Source: a virus
IMG/VR virus record: IMGVR_UViG_3300047357_000321
Span: 1 to 31,848 of that record
Reading direction: 5' to 3' (one strand)
Length of the DNA: 31,848 nucleotides
Shown: piece by piece, positions 24,728 through 31,848 of the stretch
Layout: every line of letters begins with the position of its first letter
Position numbering within the stretch: position 1 is the first letter of the stretch
Notes under the pieces: generated by a model
What the model saw: only the letters and a program-made list of their open reading frames with translations
Database searches by the model: none
What the model was told of the DNA's origin: nothing
Position numbers and translations under genes: made by a program

Positions 24728-24900
24728 TATGTTCTTTTAAATAGATCAGCTGCGTTACACTGTGGCTGGCTTCTGCAATCTCTAATATTATTTTGCCACA
24801 TCACTGGGTCAGGCATCCAATCAAATTGGGGAGCTGGAGTTGTATATGTGGTTGAGTTGCATCCAGTCAGAATGATTCCTAGCAATAGTAATCTTTTCAT
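24727..24900 (-). CDS. Small lipoprotein
   Basis: 57 residues. MKRLLLLGIILTGC is a textbook lipoprotein signal with the lipobox LTGC (acylated Cys14). The mature part has a Thr/Pro-rich linker and then 'FDWMPDPVMWQNNIRDC' and 'SQPQCNAADLF', with two further Cys residues that could form a disulfide. AGAGGA precedes ATG. Late-type promoter sequences lie about 60 bases upstream (TATAAATT, 24961-24968) and at 24922-24929 (CGTAAATA). A short secreted lipoprotein in a phage suggests an outer-membrane spanin, a superinfection-exclusion protein or a receptor blocker. No family is recognised. Confidence 0.65.
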   Translation of the reverse strand: MKRLLLLGIILTGCNSTTYTTPAPQFDWMPDPVMWQNNIRDCRSQPQCNAADLFKRT

Positions 24901-24960
24901 GTTCTATTCCTCTTAGACTATTATTTACGCTCTAGCACACACAATAGTTTACAATGTTAC

Positions 24961-24968
24961 AATTTATA
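24961..24968 (-). promoter_or_regulatory. Late-type promoter octamer for the lipoprotein pair
   Basis: The minus strand reads TATAAATT, 7 of 8 to the T4 late consensus, 60 bases upstream of the lipoprotein ATG. Confidence 0.45.
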
Positions 24969-24999
24969 ACACTTTATAGACACTTCGTGTCTTACCTTA

Positions 25000-25039
25000 C
25001 GCATTCATTTGTTTCATTTCATGAAACGCATTCATTTGT
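25000..25039. repeat. 13-base direct repeat flanking a small hairpin
   Basis: CGCATTCATTTGT occurs at 25000-25012 and again at 25027-25039, with GTTTCA/TGAAAC (25011-25016 with 25022-25027) forming a hairpin between and overlapping the ends. It could be a protein-binding site or a local duplication. Confidence 0.6.
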
Positions 25040-25478
25040 AAGATATTTTTTTTAATTAAGAAGTTATCAAGAAAGTGGAGCCATAATTCACCTGTTGCCA
25101 GGTGAATAAAAAAATGGATGTCATCAAGATGAGCATCGCCATTTATATCTCGGGTGCTGTTAGGAACCGGTGAGCCTTCTGTCCCCATACACTACCGTCA
25201 CTGTCTTTCGACCTCACGGAAATTTGTAAAACCTAGAATAATTTAGTTGAACAAATTTGCAGGTTGCTTTTTCTCATTGCCTGCATCATTTTAAAGCCAT
25301 AACGTTGTTTGCTTCTTACCGACTACAGTCCAGAATCTCGCACCGTGTTTAACGGATTGTCAAGGACGACAGTTTTATAGGCCCTGTCGGGGCGGTGTAG
25401 TTCCTTATGTAAGGGTTCTGTGAATTTGCCTGAATTTAGTTTGACTTGGTGTCTGTGTGTGCCTTGTTCGATATATAG

Positions 25479-25904
25479 TTATATCTTTTTCATCGCTTCA
25501 CGGAGGATTTGTGAACCTCCTACTCTGACATTTATTATACCATTATAATACTCGTCTGTCAAGAGAACTTTGCGATTAAATTGTTCTTCTGCTTCTAAAT
25601 AACTTGCAACGCCTCTACTTGGGCATATATGCAGTATCTCTCTTGTAAATTTATCCTCGCCTAGTTCTAAAACGTCTGCTTGGAGATGATCCGAGCTACC
25701 CCAATAGGTACGCCAGTCACTTTCTTTTGTGCCTCGGCGTTTGTTCTTTTTTCCTTTTAGTGGTGGCTTGGTTGTTTTAAATTTTGCTAATTTTTTGCCT
25801 ATGTACTTTTTGTCATTAGTTGTGTTTGTGATTAAGTATACAAATGCTTCACAACCTTCTGGAAGTGTGTCTATAGTTTTGTTTTTATAAGTCCATTGCG
25901 ACAT
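25479..25904 (-). CDS. GIY-YIG-like endonuclease
   Basis: 141 residues. 'FVYLITN' (21-27) and 'KKYIGKK' (32-38) form the two-strand GIY-YIG core. A Lys-rich insert is followed by 'ESDWRTYWGSS' and then 'EAEEQFNRKVLL' with the candidate metal-binding Glu, and 'YYNGIINVRVGG'. Similar proteins occur widely in marine T4-like phages as putative (Seg-like) homing endonucleases. There is no C-terminal DNA-binding domain, so it may be a nicking or DNA-repair enzyme rather than a classical homing enzyme. It is last in the gp55-gp47-gp46 operon, 9 bases after the 25914 stop. Fold call fair, function uncertain. Confidence 0.7.
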   Translation of the reverse strand: MSQWTYKNKTIDTLPEGCEAFVYLITNTTNDKKYIGKKLAKFKTTKPPLKGKKNKRRGTKESDWRTYWGSSDHLQADVLELGEDKFTREILHICPSRGVASYLEAEEQFNRKVLLTDEYYNGIINVRVGGSQILREAMKKI

Positions 25905-25913
25905 AGTACATAG

Positions 25914-26699
25914 TTATCTACTGCCAATGCTATGCACGAACTTATATCGGCTAATCTGTTCTAAGTCGGGTTTGTGTGTAAGTTTACCTAACTCAATATA
26001 TCCTATTGCTAATTTTGGGTCGTCAATTGGGTGTGGCAGTTTGTGTGCAATTTGCATACACCAACGCTTTACATGTTTTGTAACTGCTTTTGCATCAACA
26101 CACTGATCTGGTGCAAACCATGCAAGTAAATCGCTTTTAACTATGCTAGTGGGAATTATATGTTCTGGTGGAACATCTACATCATTGTCGTAGCATATTT
26201 CCATTATGTGCTTACCTACATGTGGATAGTTCATGTACAAATAATTATCTAGTCTAGTAGGCGAAAACAATTCGTAATCACTGTCCTCTAATGGTTGAGG
26301 TGAAGGCTCGCCTGTTGCTGTACTAATTAAGAAGCGTCTATTTTTATTGCTTGTTATATCTTCTAAATGATGTAAGTGATAGTTAAACATACTAAGCCAC
26401 TCTCGTAACTCTCCTGTTTCATTGTGTACATGGTCCGGGAAGTTTTCGTGTAGTCTATTTAGATCATCACTGCCTGTGAATATTTCAGGCTTGATGCGTT
26501 TGATGTTTTCTATACTGTGATCTAAGTTTGCTTGTACTTCTGCTATTGTTTCGCCCCAGTTATAAAACTGAGTACGACTTACAAACTCGTAATTGTTATC
26601 TTTGTAGTTGTTCCAAATTACTTCAGCAATACGGTTGTCAAATAGTTCGTATGTGAGTGTGTACTCTGCATTACGGCCTAAGTGTATATCAATCCACAT
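25914..26699 (-). CDS. Conserved hypothetical protein overlapping gp46
   Basis: 261 residues, soluble, rich in His, Trp, Tyr and Asp/Asn ('FPDHVHNETGELREWLSMFN', 'YHLHHLEDI'). No signal peptide or membrane helix is seen. Its start overlaps the last 11 bases of gp46, suggesting coupled translation and a link to recombination or early DNA functions. A His-dense stretch (about 92-112) might bind metal. I do not recognise the family; it resembles unannotated proteins next to gp46 in other marine myophages only by context. Confidence 0.7.
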   Translation of the reverse strand: MWIDIHLGRNAEYTLTYELFDNRIAEVIWNNYKDNNYEFVSRTQFYNWGETIAEVQANLDHSIENIKRIKPEIFTGSDDLNRLHENFPDHVHNETGELREWLSMFNYHLHHLEDITSNKNRRFLISTATGEPSPQPLEDSDYELFSPTRLDNYLYMNYPHVGKHIMEICYDNDVDVPPEHIIPTSIVKSDLLAWFAPDQCVDAKAVTKHVKRWCMQIAHKLPHPIDDPKLAIGYIELGKLTHKPDLEQISRYKFVHSIGSR

Positions 26700-28452
26700 A
26701 TTCGGTGTCAGTGTTGTACATAGTGAATCCTCCTTCCTTGACCACTGTTAGTACATTATTCACTCTACCTACTAGTTCTTCTTTGTGCGAAATAAGGAAA
26801 ATATTTTTACCTTGCTCTCTATTCATCTTCTTAAGGATACTTAAGGCGTTCTCTACACCCATTGTATCCATACCTGAGTCGATTAATTCGTCAATACACA
26901 TTAGGTTCATCGGCGCATTTAAGCTCTCATACATGTCTCTAAATGCCCAAGATAAGCCCAAAATAAGTCGATTGCGTTCGCCTCTACTTAGATTATCAAA
27001 GTCTAAGTCGCGTCCATATTCTGTTATTTCGACATTTAAATCGTTCGCAAATTTTACATCATGCGGCAATCCTAACTTATCTAAGTACCATGCTAACCTG
27101 TGATTTAGGTATGCAATGTTCTGATCAATAATCTTTTTACGGATAAAACTATCCTTGCTTGTTAACAGTTTGTACAAGAACTCTTGATGATCTTTTAAGA
27201 ATGTTAATTCATTTATTAAGTCAAAACTAACTTCTTGTAAGCCTGTTTCTTTGAGCATCTCTATTTGTTCAACATAAGGATTCTCTTCCTCTTGCTTAGT
27301 TTGGTACTGTTGAGCAAGAGATTCTAAATTGTGTTTGTGTTCGTATGCTTCTTCTACTGTAGCATAAAATGTACTTACTGTTTCAGGCACATCAATAATT
27401 TCCATTGCCTTTGTGATTTCATCAACCTTTTGCTCACTGGCAGCATTTAGCTCTGTTTCAGATGCAATCTTTTCTTTTAGTTCATTTATATAATCGCTGT
27501 GTGTATCCAAGTGTGATGTAGTTTGTTTACATGCATGGCATACACCTGCTTCAGCGTCTACTAAGTTTCCTTCAAGCTCTGTTAGTCTTTTTATGTTGCG
27601 TGTATTACTTGCTTGAATTGTTTTTAACTCTTTAGACAATGTGTTATAATTGTCTTGCTGTTCTTTGGCACTAACATTTTGTTTGTGCGATTCAATCTCC
27701 TTGTTGACATCTAGTTCGCCTAGTGTAGTTATTGCTACTTCTAGATCTTTTACTTTCTGATTGTGTGTGGCTTCCCATGCTTTTTTACGGCTTTCTATTT
27801 CTTGTATGTTTTTATCTATACGACCGTTTGCATCTTTAACAGCACTGATACGCAACTCTTCTTCTTTGATGTTGTCACGAGTAAATTTAGTTTTTTCTTT
27901 TAGCAACTCTGCTTTTGCACTTAGATCAGTAATACCTAGCAACTGCTCGATCATATCTTTTTGATCGTTGTTCTTCATACTGAGGAAAGGTTCGCTGTAT
28001 GTGTTTAATGCAACCAAATGCTTAAACATGTTATGCGGAAAGCCGATAATCTTTTCAATTGCTTTTTGTGTTTCTCTACTATCGCCTTGCTGTTCTTCGC
28101 TTATAGTATCTTCACCGTTTACTATAAACTTTAACACATTAGGTCTACGACCACGCTCAATACGATAGTCAACACCCTTAGACTCAAACTCAACAGTGGT
28201 CATCATGCCTTTACTGTTTGTTTTGTTAATTAAGTTATCGCGGCGAATGTTAGTAAGTGCCTCACCATACAATGCATAACTGAGTGCATTAATAATAGTT
28301 GTCTTACCTGTACCGTTTCTGCTACCATCTCCACCCATGTCTAAGTTATGACCTAGCACTAGGGTTAGTTGACAGTTGTCAAAGTTTACTGCTTGAGTAT
28401 TGTTGCCCACACTCATAAAGTTACGGGCTGATACATTTTTAATCTTTAGCAT
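26689..28452 (-). CDS. 46: Recombination endonuclease subunit gp46 (Rad50/SbcC-like)
   Basis: 587 residues. Walker A 'GSRNGTGKTT' (43-52), coiled coil with a zinc-hook 'CHAC' (Cys305/Cys308), ABC signature 'LSRGERNRL' (488 onward), Walker B 'LMCIDE' (517-522) and a final 'FLISHKEEL' with the switch His. With gp47 it forms the T4 Mre11-Rad50 complex that resects DNA ends for recombination-dependent replication and host DNA breakdown. The length is close to T4 gp46 (560). It starts one base after the gp47 stop region, in the same early operon as gp55. Confidence 0.96.
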   Translation of the reverse strand: MLKIKNVSARNFMSVGNNTQAVNFDNCQLTLVLGHNLDMGGDGSRNGTGKTTIINALSYALYGEALTNIRRDNLINKTNSKGMMTTVEFESKGVDYRIERGRRPNVLKFIVNGEDTISEEQQGDSRETQKAIEKIIGFPHNMFKHLVALNTYSEPFLSMKNNDQKDMIEQLLGITDLSAKAELLKEKTKFTRDNIKEEELRISAVKDANGRIDKNIQEIESRKKAWEATHNQKVKDLEVAITTLGELDVNKEIESHKQNVSAKEQQDNYNTLSKELKTIQASNTRNIKRLTELEGNLVDAEAGVCHACKQTTSHLDTHSDYINELKEKIASETELNAASEQKVDEITKAMEIIDVPETVSTFYATVEEAYEHKHNLESLAQQYQTKQEEENPYVEQIEMLKETGLQEVSFDLINELTFLKDHQEFLYKLLTSKDSFIRKKIIDQNIAYLNHRLAWYLDKLGLPHDVKFANDLNVEITEYGRDLDFDNLSRGERNRLILGLSWAFRDMYESLNAPMNLMCIDELIDSGMDTMGVENALSILKKMNREQGKNIFLISHKEELVGRVNNVLTVVKEGGFTMYNTDTEYVD

Positions 28453-28453
28453 A

Positions 28454-29473
28454 TTAAATTTCTAACTCGTTATAGATATCGATTAACTTATCTCGTTCGA
28501 TTGTGGTAGAATCAATTGTGTCTAATTGTTGTAGCACTATTTGATCTACACTTTCAAATTTTATCTCACTGCCTTCAAATTGCTCTTCTTCTTCTTTGAT
28601 AGGAATAAGTTGCAATTCCCTAACATTATATTGTTCAGCAAACTTCTCTTTAATGAAAGTTGCCTCTTCATATGAAATACTGATATCTAATTTTACACGA
28701 GCATAGGTATACTTGTCAAGTAAATTCTCATGGTTGTCCAGCAATTGTTTAAGACTAAACACTCTGTACTTAGGACATTCGCTCCAATTTACATAGATAG
28801 GTTCCTCTCCCCATGTTAAGAACATAGCACCACGCTCGTCATCATCTACATCTGCATAGTTGTGAGGGAAAGCATTACCTAAGTAATGTATATTGTTTTT
28901 AAACTGACGCTTATGGAAGTGTCCTGAGAATACATATTCTGGGCCTGATAACATTTTATCATTAATGCCTCCGCCATGGTCTGGCATCTCTACCATTGCA
29001 TTCATTTTAAAATACGGAAGTTCAAAATGACCAAACATGTACTTGACTTGCATCTTGGCAACTTTTTTGTATTCGTCGCCAACTAGCCATGGAATGATAG
29101 CAACATCATCTTGCTGGAAGTGTTCGTCTACCATTACAAAGTTAGAAAGTTCTCTAGCATATTCAATACTGTTCATATCTCGTTTGTCTCTATAATAGAG
29201 ATCGTGATTACCAGTTATAAAATATACTGTTTCAAAATTGTCATTTAGTTTTTTAAGATCTTTAATTGTTGCATTCATTGTTGCAACATTAATACTTGAT
29301 CGGTGATGCATCCAGTCACCAAGGAAAATACATGTTTCAGCATTCCTTGCTTTTGCTTCTGCAATAAACCAATCTATGTATCTGTGGCAATCATCTAAGT
29401 GTAGACGACTGTTTTGTTTTAGCCCGTAATGTATATCCGTAAAACAGGCCGCTGTTTTAAACAACTGACTCAT
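28454..29473 (-). CDS. 47: Recombination endonuclease subunit gp47 (Mre11/SbcD-like)
   Basis: 339 residues, identical in length to T4 gp47 as I recall. Metallophosphoesterase motifs are all present: 'FTDIHYG' (Asp13, His15), 'FLGDWMHHR' (Asp53), 'TGNHDLYY' (88-95), 'MFGHFE' (His149) and 'FSGHFHKR' (184-187). It is the nuclease partner of gp46. Its ATG lies six bases after the gp55 stop, and gp46 begins right after it, so gp55-47-46 are expressed together. Confidence 0.96.
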   Translation of the reverse strand: MSQLFKTAACFTDIHYGLKQNSRLHLDDCHRYIDWFIAEAKARNAETCIFLGDWMHHRSSINVATMNATIKDLKKLNDNFETVYFITGNHDLYYRDKRDMNSIEYARELSNFVMVDEHFQQDDVAIIPWLVGDEYKKVAKMQVKYMFGHFELPYFKMNAMVEMPDHGGGINDKMLSGPEYVFSGHFHKRQFKNNIHYLGNAFPHNYADVDDDERGAMFLTWGEEPIYVNWSECPKYRVFSLKQLLDNHENLLDKYTYARVKLDISISYEEATFIKEKFAEQYNVRELQLIPIKEEEEQFEGSEIKFESVDQIVLQQLDTIDSTTIERDKLIDIYNELEI

Positions 29474-29479
29474 ATAAAA

Positions 29480-30355
29480 CTACTCTGGGTTATTTTCTTG
29501 CTCTGCAGCCGATTCAGCAGCATCTCTTAAACTACGAATTTCTTCTTCGTGTTTAATCTGTCTACTGAAACTAGGCATGTGTCCTTGATCAATAAGAATA
29601 TCATCTCTGATAGTTTGGTTGCGTTTCTCAATGTTTAATACTCTTGTGAAACTGTTATTGACAACTGCTGTGTAATATGCAAATGGATTGTCCGACTTAG
29701 ACTCGTCAAACTGTAAACCAATTTGAGATAACTGCACTAATGCTTGTCCTCTCATTTCGTCTACATAAGTATAACCACGCCAGTTAGCTCTGTGTGAATA
29801 ACGCTCTACTAGTTTTAAGAACATAGTTCCTAACTTGTTTGTTATTCTTCCGTGATTAACATTAAACTGTCCATTACTTAAACTTCCTTCCCAATGACTA
29901 CGAACAACTTCTTTTAACTCTGTGCCTTGATAAGCATAATGCTTAAATGCCGGGAAGTTTACTTTTGCTCTTTCGTCTGCAGGTGTTTTAGGATTCTTCT
30001 TCCTGCCTGGCTCTAGTGGAATGTGGTCCATGTTCATTACACGGAATACTAATTCTTCTAAGTCAAACGAATCTGGGTCTACAGCAAACTCTTTTTGCTT
30101 AGGCTTGTTTTTGTAATCTGCCCTGTCATGCGTAGACATTGCTACAGCATACGCTTCGCTTTGTAGTTTATTTGCTTTGTTTAATCTTGCTTCTGCAATA
30201 GTTGCATCGTTTATATCTTTGATATCACGGACTATGATGTCATAATTACTGTACTTCTCATCTGAAATCTGGCAGTAAGTTAGTTTACTTTTGTTGATTT
30301 CTTTTAGGATATCCTTGTTGTTTAGATAATTTACTGGTGCTGGTTTCTTTATCAT
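29480..30355 (-). CDS. 55: Late transcription sigma factor gp55
   Basis: 291 residues. The core 'LVERYSHRANWRGYTYVDEM', followed by 'QALVQLSQIGLQFDESKSDN', 'PFAYYTAVVNNSFTRVLNIE' and 'KRNQTIRDDILI', is the conserved gp55 region (about 178-260) that replaces host sigma on RNA polymerase and reads TATAAATA-type late promoters. T4 gp55 is 185 residues; the extra length is a long N-terminal region with 'DSFDLEELVFRVMNMDHIP' and 'PGRKKNPKTPADERAK'. A sigma-70-like promoter (30384-30411) precedes it and AGAGG lies before ATG. The window's many GATAAATA sites are its expected targets. Confidence 0.93.
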   Translation of the reverse strand: MIKKPAPVNYLNNKDILKEINKSKLTYCQISDEKYSNYDIIVRDIKDINDATIAEARLNKANKLQSEAYAVAMSTHDRADYKNKPKQKEFAVDPDSFDLEELVFRVMNMDHIPLEPGRKKNPKTPADERAKVNFPAFKHYAYQGTELKEVVRSHWEGSLSNGQFNVNHGRITNKLGTMFLKLVERYSHRANWRGYTYVDEMRGQALVQLSQIGLQFDESKSDNPFAYYTAVVNNSFTRVLNIEKRNQTIRDDILIDQGHMPSFSRQIKHEEEIRSLRDAAESAAEQENNPE

Positions 30356-30383
30356 ATGTGTTTATACCTCTAGGTTTATATCT

Positions 30384-30411
30384 ATTATACAGTCATTATT
30401 AGTAAAGTCAA
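30384..30411 (-). promoter_or_regulatory. Sigma-70-like early promoter for gp55-gp47-gp46
   Basis: On the minus strand TTGACT (30406-30411) and TATAAT (30384-30389) are 16 bases apart, one base off the ideal in both sequence and spacing. It starts the early operon, about 20 bases downstream of which lies the gp55 ATG region. Confidence 0.8.
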
Positions 30412-30458
30412 GTATTATTTACCCAGTTTCAGCAATTATAATGGTATATATTGAATCT

Positions 30459-30466
30459 GGTAAATA
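30459..30466 (+). promoter_or_regulatory. Late-type promoter octamer for gp48/gp53
   Basis: The plus strand reads GGTAAATA, weaker than the other copies (6 of 8 to TATAAATA), 18 bases before the gp48 ATG with GGAGAA between. Confidence 0.4.
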
Positions 30467-30484
30467 GTACTATAGGAGAAGATT

Positions 30485-31267
30485 ATGGCAAACAGCGGAA
30501 CCGGCGGCAGCTTTTTAAAAGGACTCTCAAGAGCATCTTACTTAACAAGCCTAGCAACAGACTTAAATCAAATTGCTCAAGCGGGTACATCGCTTGGAGA
30601 CCAACCTGGCATAACTACTGATGTAGACTGGAGAGCAAGACTTCGTCCAAAAAACGGCGGAAGAGACTTATTCTGGAAAGGTGCAGACGATAGTTTAACA
30701 GGCGATACTGATTATTTGCTAAAACCATTAAAAGAAGCCGGTGGCCTAATTTGGCAGTACACACCTGATATTTTGGTGAGTGCTCAAGTAAACTATAACC
30801 AAACAGACTTCCATGGGCAAAACTATCCTGTAATGACTTACAAAAACACTATACCACCTGCTATTCCTATAACAGCAGATTTTAGTGCTAACACAGTTCC
30901 AGAAGCAAGATACTTATTAGCAGTACAGCATTTCTGTAAAGTTGCAACTAAGTCGTTCGGTGGCGATGCCGCAGTAGCAAGTGGCTTCTATGGAACACCT
31001 CCTCCGGTACTATTGTTTGAATACTTAGGTCATCATGGCTTTAACAAAGTGCCAGTTGTACTAACATCATACAGTATGAACTTACCAGCAGATGTAGACT
31101 ATGTACCTGTGCGTACTGGTGTAAGAGGTGAAGAAACAACTTATGTACCAACGCTGATTAACTTCCAGCTCAACTTGCAACCAACATATACACCACACAA
31201 ATTGCGTAAGAGATTTGACTTACAAGCATTTACTACAGGTAAAAATTACAAGGATGGATTTGTATAA
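30485..31267 (+). CDS. 48: Baseplate tail-tube cap gp48
   Basis: 260 residues (T4 gp48 is 364). 'DVDWRARLRPKNGG' near the start, and the later 'FHGQNYPVMTYKNTIPPAIP', 'EARYLLAVQHFCKVATKSFG' and 'LFEYLGHHGFNKVPVVLTSY' segments are those of the tail-tube cap in marine T4-like phages. It caps the baseplate hub and starts tube growth. GGAGAA precedes ATG. Its stop overlaps the gp53 start (TAATG), and gp53 next door supports the call. It is divergent from gp55. Confidence 0.75.
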   Translation: MANSGTGGSFLKGLSRASYLTSLATDLNQIAQAGTSLGDQPGITTDVDWRARLRPKNGGRDLFWKGADDSLTGDTDYLLKPLKEAGGLIWQYTPDILVSAQVNYNQTDFHGQNYPVMTYKNTIPPAIPITADFSANTVPEARYLLAVQHFCKVATKSFGGDAAVASGFYGTPPPVLLFEYLGHHGFNKVPVVLTSYSMNLPADVDYVPVRTGVRGEETTYVPTLINFQLNLQPTYTPHKLRKRFDLQAFTTGKNYKDGFV

Positions 31268-31566
31268 TGGCTAAATTTCACAGAGCAGATAGTTTCTTAA
31301 AACCAACAGGCGTGTATGACATCTTTTTAGATGTTAACAAATTACCTTCTGTGCCTAAGTTACCATCTGACGATACATATATTATTGAAGCAAAATATGT
31401 TAACAGGTTAGACTTATTAGCATTTGACCAATATGGTTCCACTAGACTTTGGTGGATAATTGCTTTGAGAAACATTGATATAATTAAAGATCCAACAAGA
31501 GATGTAACAGCAGGATTAGAAATATACTTACCTAGTAAAAACACAGCAGAAAGACTAGCAGGCTAA
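31267..31566 (+). CDS. 53: Baseplate wedge protein gp53
   Basis: 99 residues, about half of T4 gp53 (196). It has the LysM-like gp53 core 'YGSTRLWWIIALRNIDIIKD', then 'TAGLEIYLPS', preceded by 'YVNRLDLLAFDQ'. It is a wedge component that joins wedges in the baseplate. It overlaps the gp48 stop by one base and is separated from the next gene by one base, so the three are co-translated. The shorter length matches other marine T4-like versions as I recall. Confidence 0.85.
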   Translation: MAKFHRADSFLKPTGVYDIFLDVNKLPSVPKLPSDDTYIIEAKYVNRLDLLAFDQYGSTRLWWIIALRNIDIIKDPTRDVTAGLEIYLPSKNTAERLAG

Positions 31567-31567
31567 T

Positions 31568-31848
31568 ATGGCGATTGAACCAGCAGAACAGTACGATCCG
31601 TTTTTAAAGAAAAATGTATTCGGAAACATTCTAGATCAAGTTGACAATTATCAGTACAACTTAAAGTTATACATGATACCTCCAGTTGGCCAACCAGTTG
31701 GCACACAGGCGTCAGCAGACGACCAAGGCGGCTCAACTGATGCTAGAGCAGACAAGCCTAGCAATGCAAAAAATAGTAGCGGACAAGGAGGCTACTTACA
31801 AAATTCATTAACAGCAAGTCCAGCAGAAACAATCATACTTGCCCAAAC
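31568..31848 (+). CDS. Virion structural protein, C-terminus cut by window edge
   Basis: 93 complete codons visible. 'MAIEPAEQYDPFLKKNVFGN' and 'ILDQVDNYQYNLKLYMIPP' are a start typical of a large conserved structural protein that follows gp53 in cyanomyophages and relatives. Next comes a Ser/Gly/Asp-rich linker. It is the third gene of the gp48-gp53 late unit. The structural role is inferred from position and recalled similarity; no enzymatic motif is visible in the part present. Confidence 0.7.
   Translation, partial: MAIEPAEQYDPFLKKNVFGNILDQVDNYQYNLKLYMIPPVGQPVGTQASADDQGGSTDARADKPSNAKNSSGQGGYLQNSLTASPAETIILAQ

Larger units (their letters stand above)
24901..25478 (-). other. Long gap with multiple strong hairpins, possible non-coding RNA
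   Basis: No convincing gene is seen in 578 bases. Elements: 6-bp hairpin 24978-24992; hairpin 25011-25027; a 9-bp perfect stem 25086-25107 whose loop is GCAA (GNRA type) on the minus strand; a 9-bp stem with one bulge at 25117-25137; a 4-bp hairpin 25343-25355; and two mutually exclusive stems at 25367-25389 and 25381-25393. A TATAAATG late-promoter variant lies at 25140-25147 (minus). The GNRA loop suggests that minus-strand RNA is the folded product. I tested by eye for tRNA, tmRNA, RNase P and group I intron hallmarks and could not support any. Confidence 0.45.

Noticed and set aside
24997-25188. Minus-strand ORF of 63 residues
   Set aside because: No Shine-Dalgarno sequence, odd repeat-derived ending (QMNAFHEMKQMNA) produced by the 13-base direct repeat, and it runs across two strong hairpins; better explained as structured non-coding DNA.
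25201-25440. tmRNA or tRNA in the structured gap (a GATTCTGG motif and a GCAAAC stretch looked suggestive)
   Set aside because: Spacing between the two is far too short, no T-arm/acceptor partner or CCA end was found, and the tag-like frame does not end in a normal degradation tag.
24901-25478. Group I intron next to the GIY-YIG gene
   Set aside because: The R- and S-like sequences appear in the wrong order and no split exon is evident.

Overview
The window is a piece of a T4-like marine myophage genome. Head genes (portal gp20, protease gp21, scaffold gp22, major capsid gp23), baseplate genes (gp26, gp48, gp53), the late sigma factor gp55 and the recombination pair gp46/gp47 are recognisable from their motifs and gene order. 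The DNA is AT-rich, the genes are tightly packed with TAATG-type overlaps, and the adhesins are the long repetitive kind common in cyanomyophages and pelagimyophages. A curli-export pair (CsgG/CsgF) suggests a pelagimyophage (SAR11 phage) or close relative. No host gene in the window proves the host.

Layout. 1-1770 (minus): a curli-type cassette of two small membrane/coiled-coil paralogues, a small AbrB-like protein, CsgF and the first half of CsgG. 1929-11891 (minus): four virion adhesin/fibre-type genes, namely two large repeat fibres sharing a C-terminal module, a Peptidase_G2 self-cleaving protein and a smaller fibre protein. 11971-12776 (minus): a self-contained unit with a consensus sigma-70 promoter, an outer-membrane porin-like gene and a terminator, which looks like a moron. 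12874-19428 (minus): an SGNH hydrolase, then gp23, gp22, gp21, an acidic core protein, a small protein and gp20. 19504-23334 (minus): a large tape-measure-like protein. 23495-24582 (plus): gp26 and a gp51-like ORF joined by a possible -1 frameshift site. 24611-24900 (minus): two unlisted tiny genes, a lipoprotein and a one-helix membrane protein. 24901-25478: about 580 bases with no convincing gene but several strong hairpins. 25479-30355 (minus): early/middle operon gp55, gp47, gp46, an unknown gene and a GIY-YIG-like gene, led by a sigma-70-like promoter. 30485-31848 (plus): gp48, gp53 and the start of another structural gene.

Regulation. Exact or near copies of the T4-type late promoter octamer (usually GATAAATA here, T4 consensus TATAAATA) precede most structural transcription units on both strands. 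The window also encodes the factor expected to read them, gp55. Only two good host-type sigma-70 promoters were seen: one before gp55 and one before the porin. The porin is therefore predicted to be made early (or constitutively), unlike the late virion genes on either side of it.
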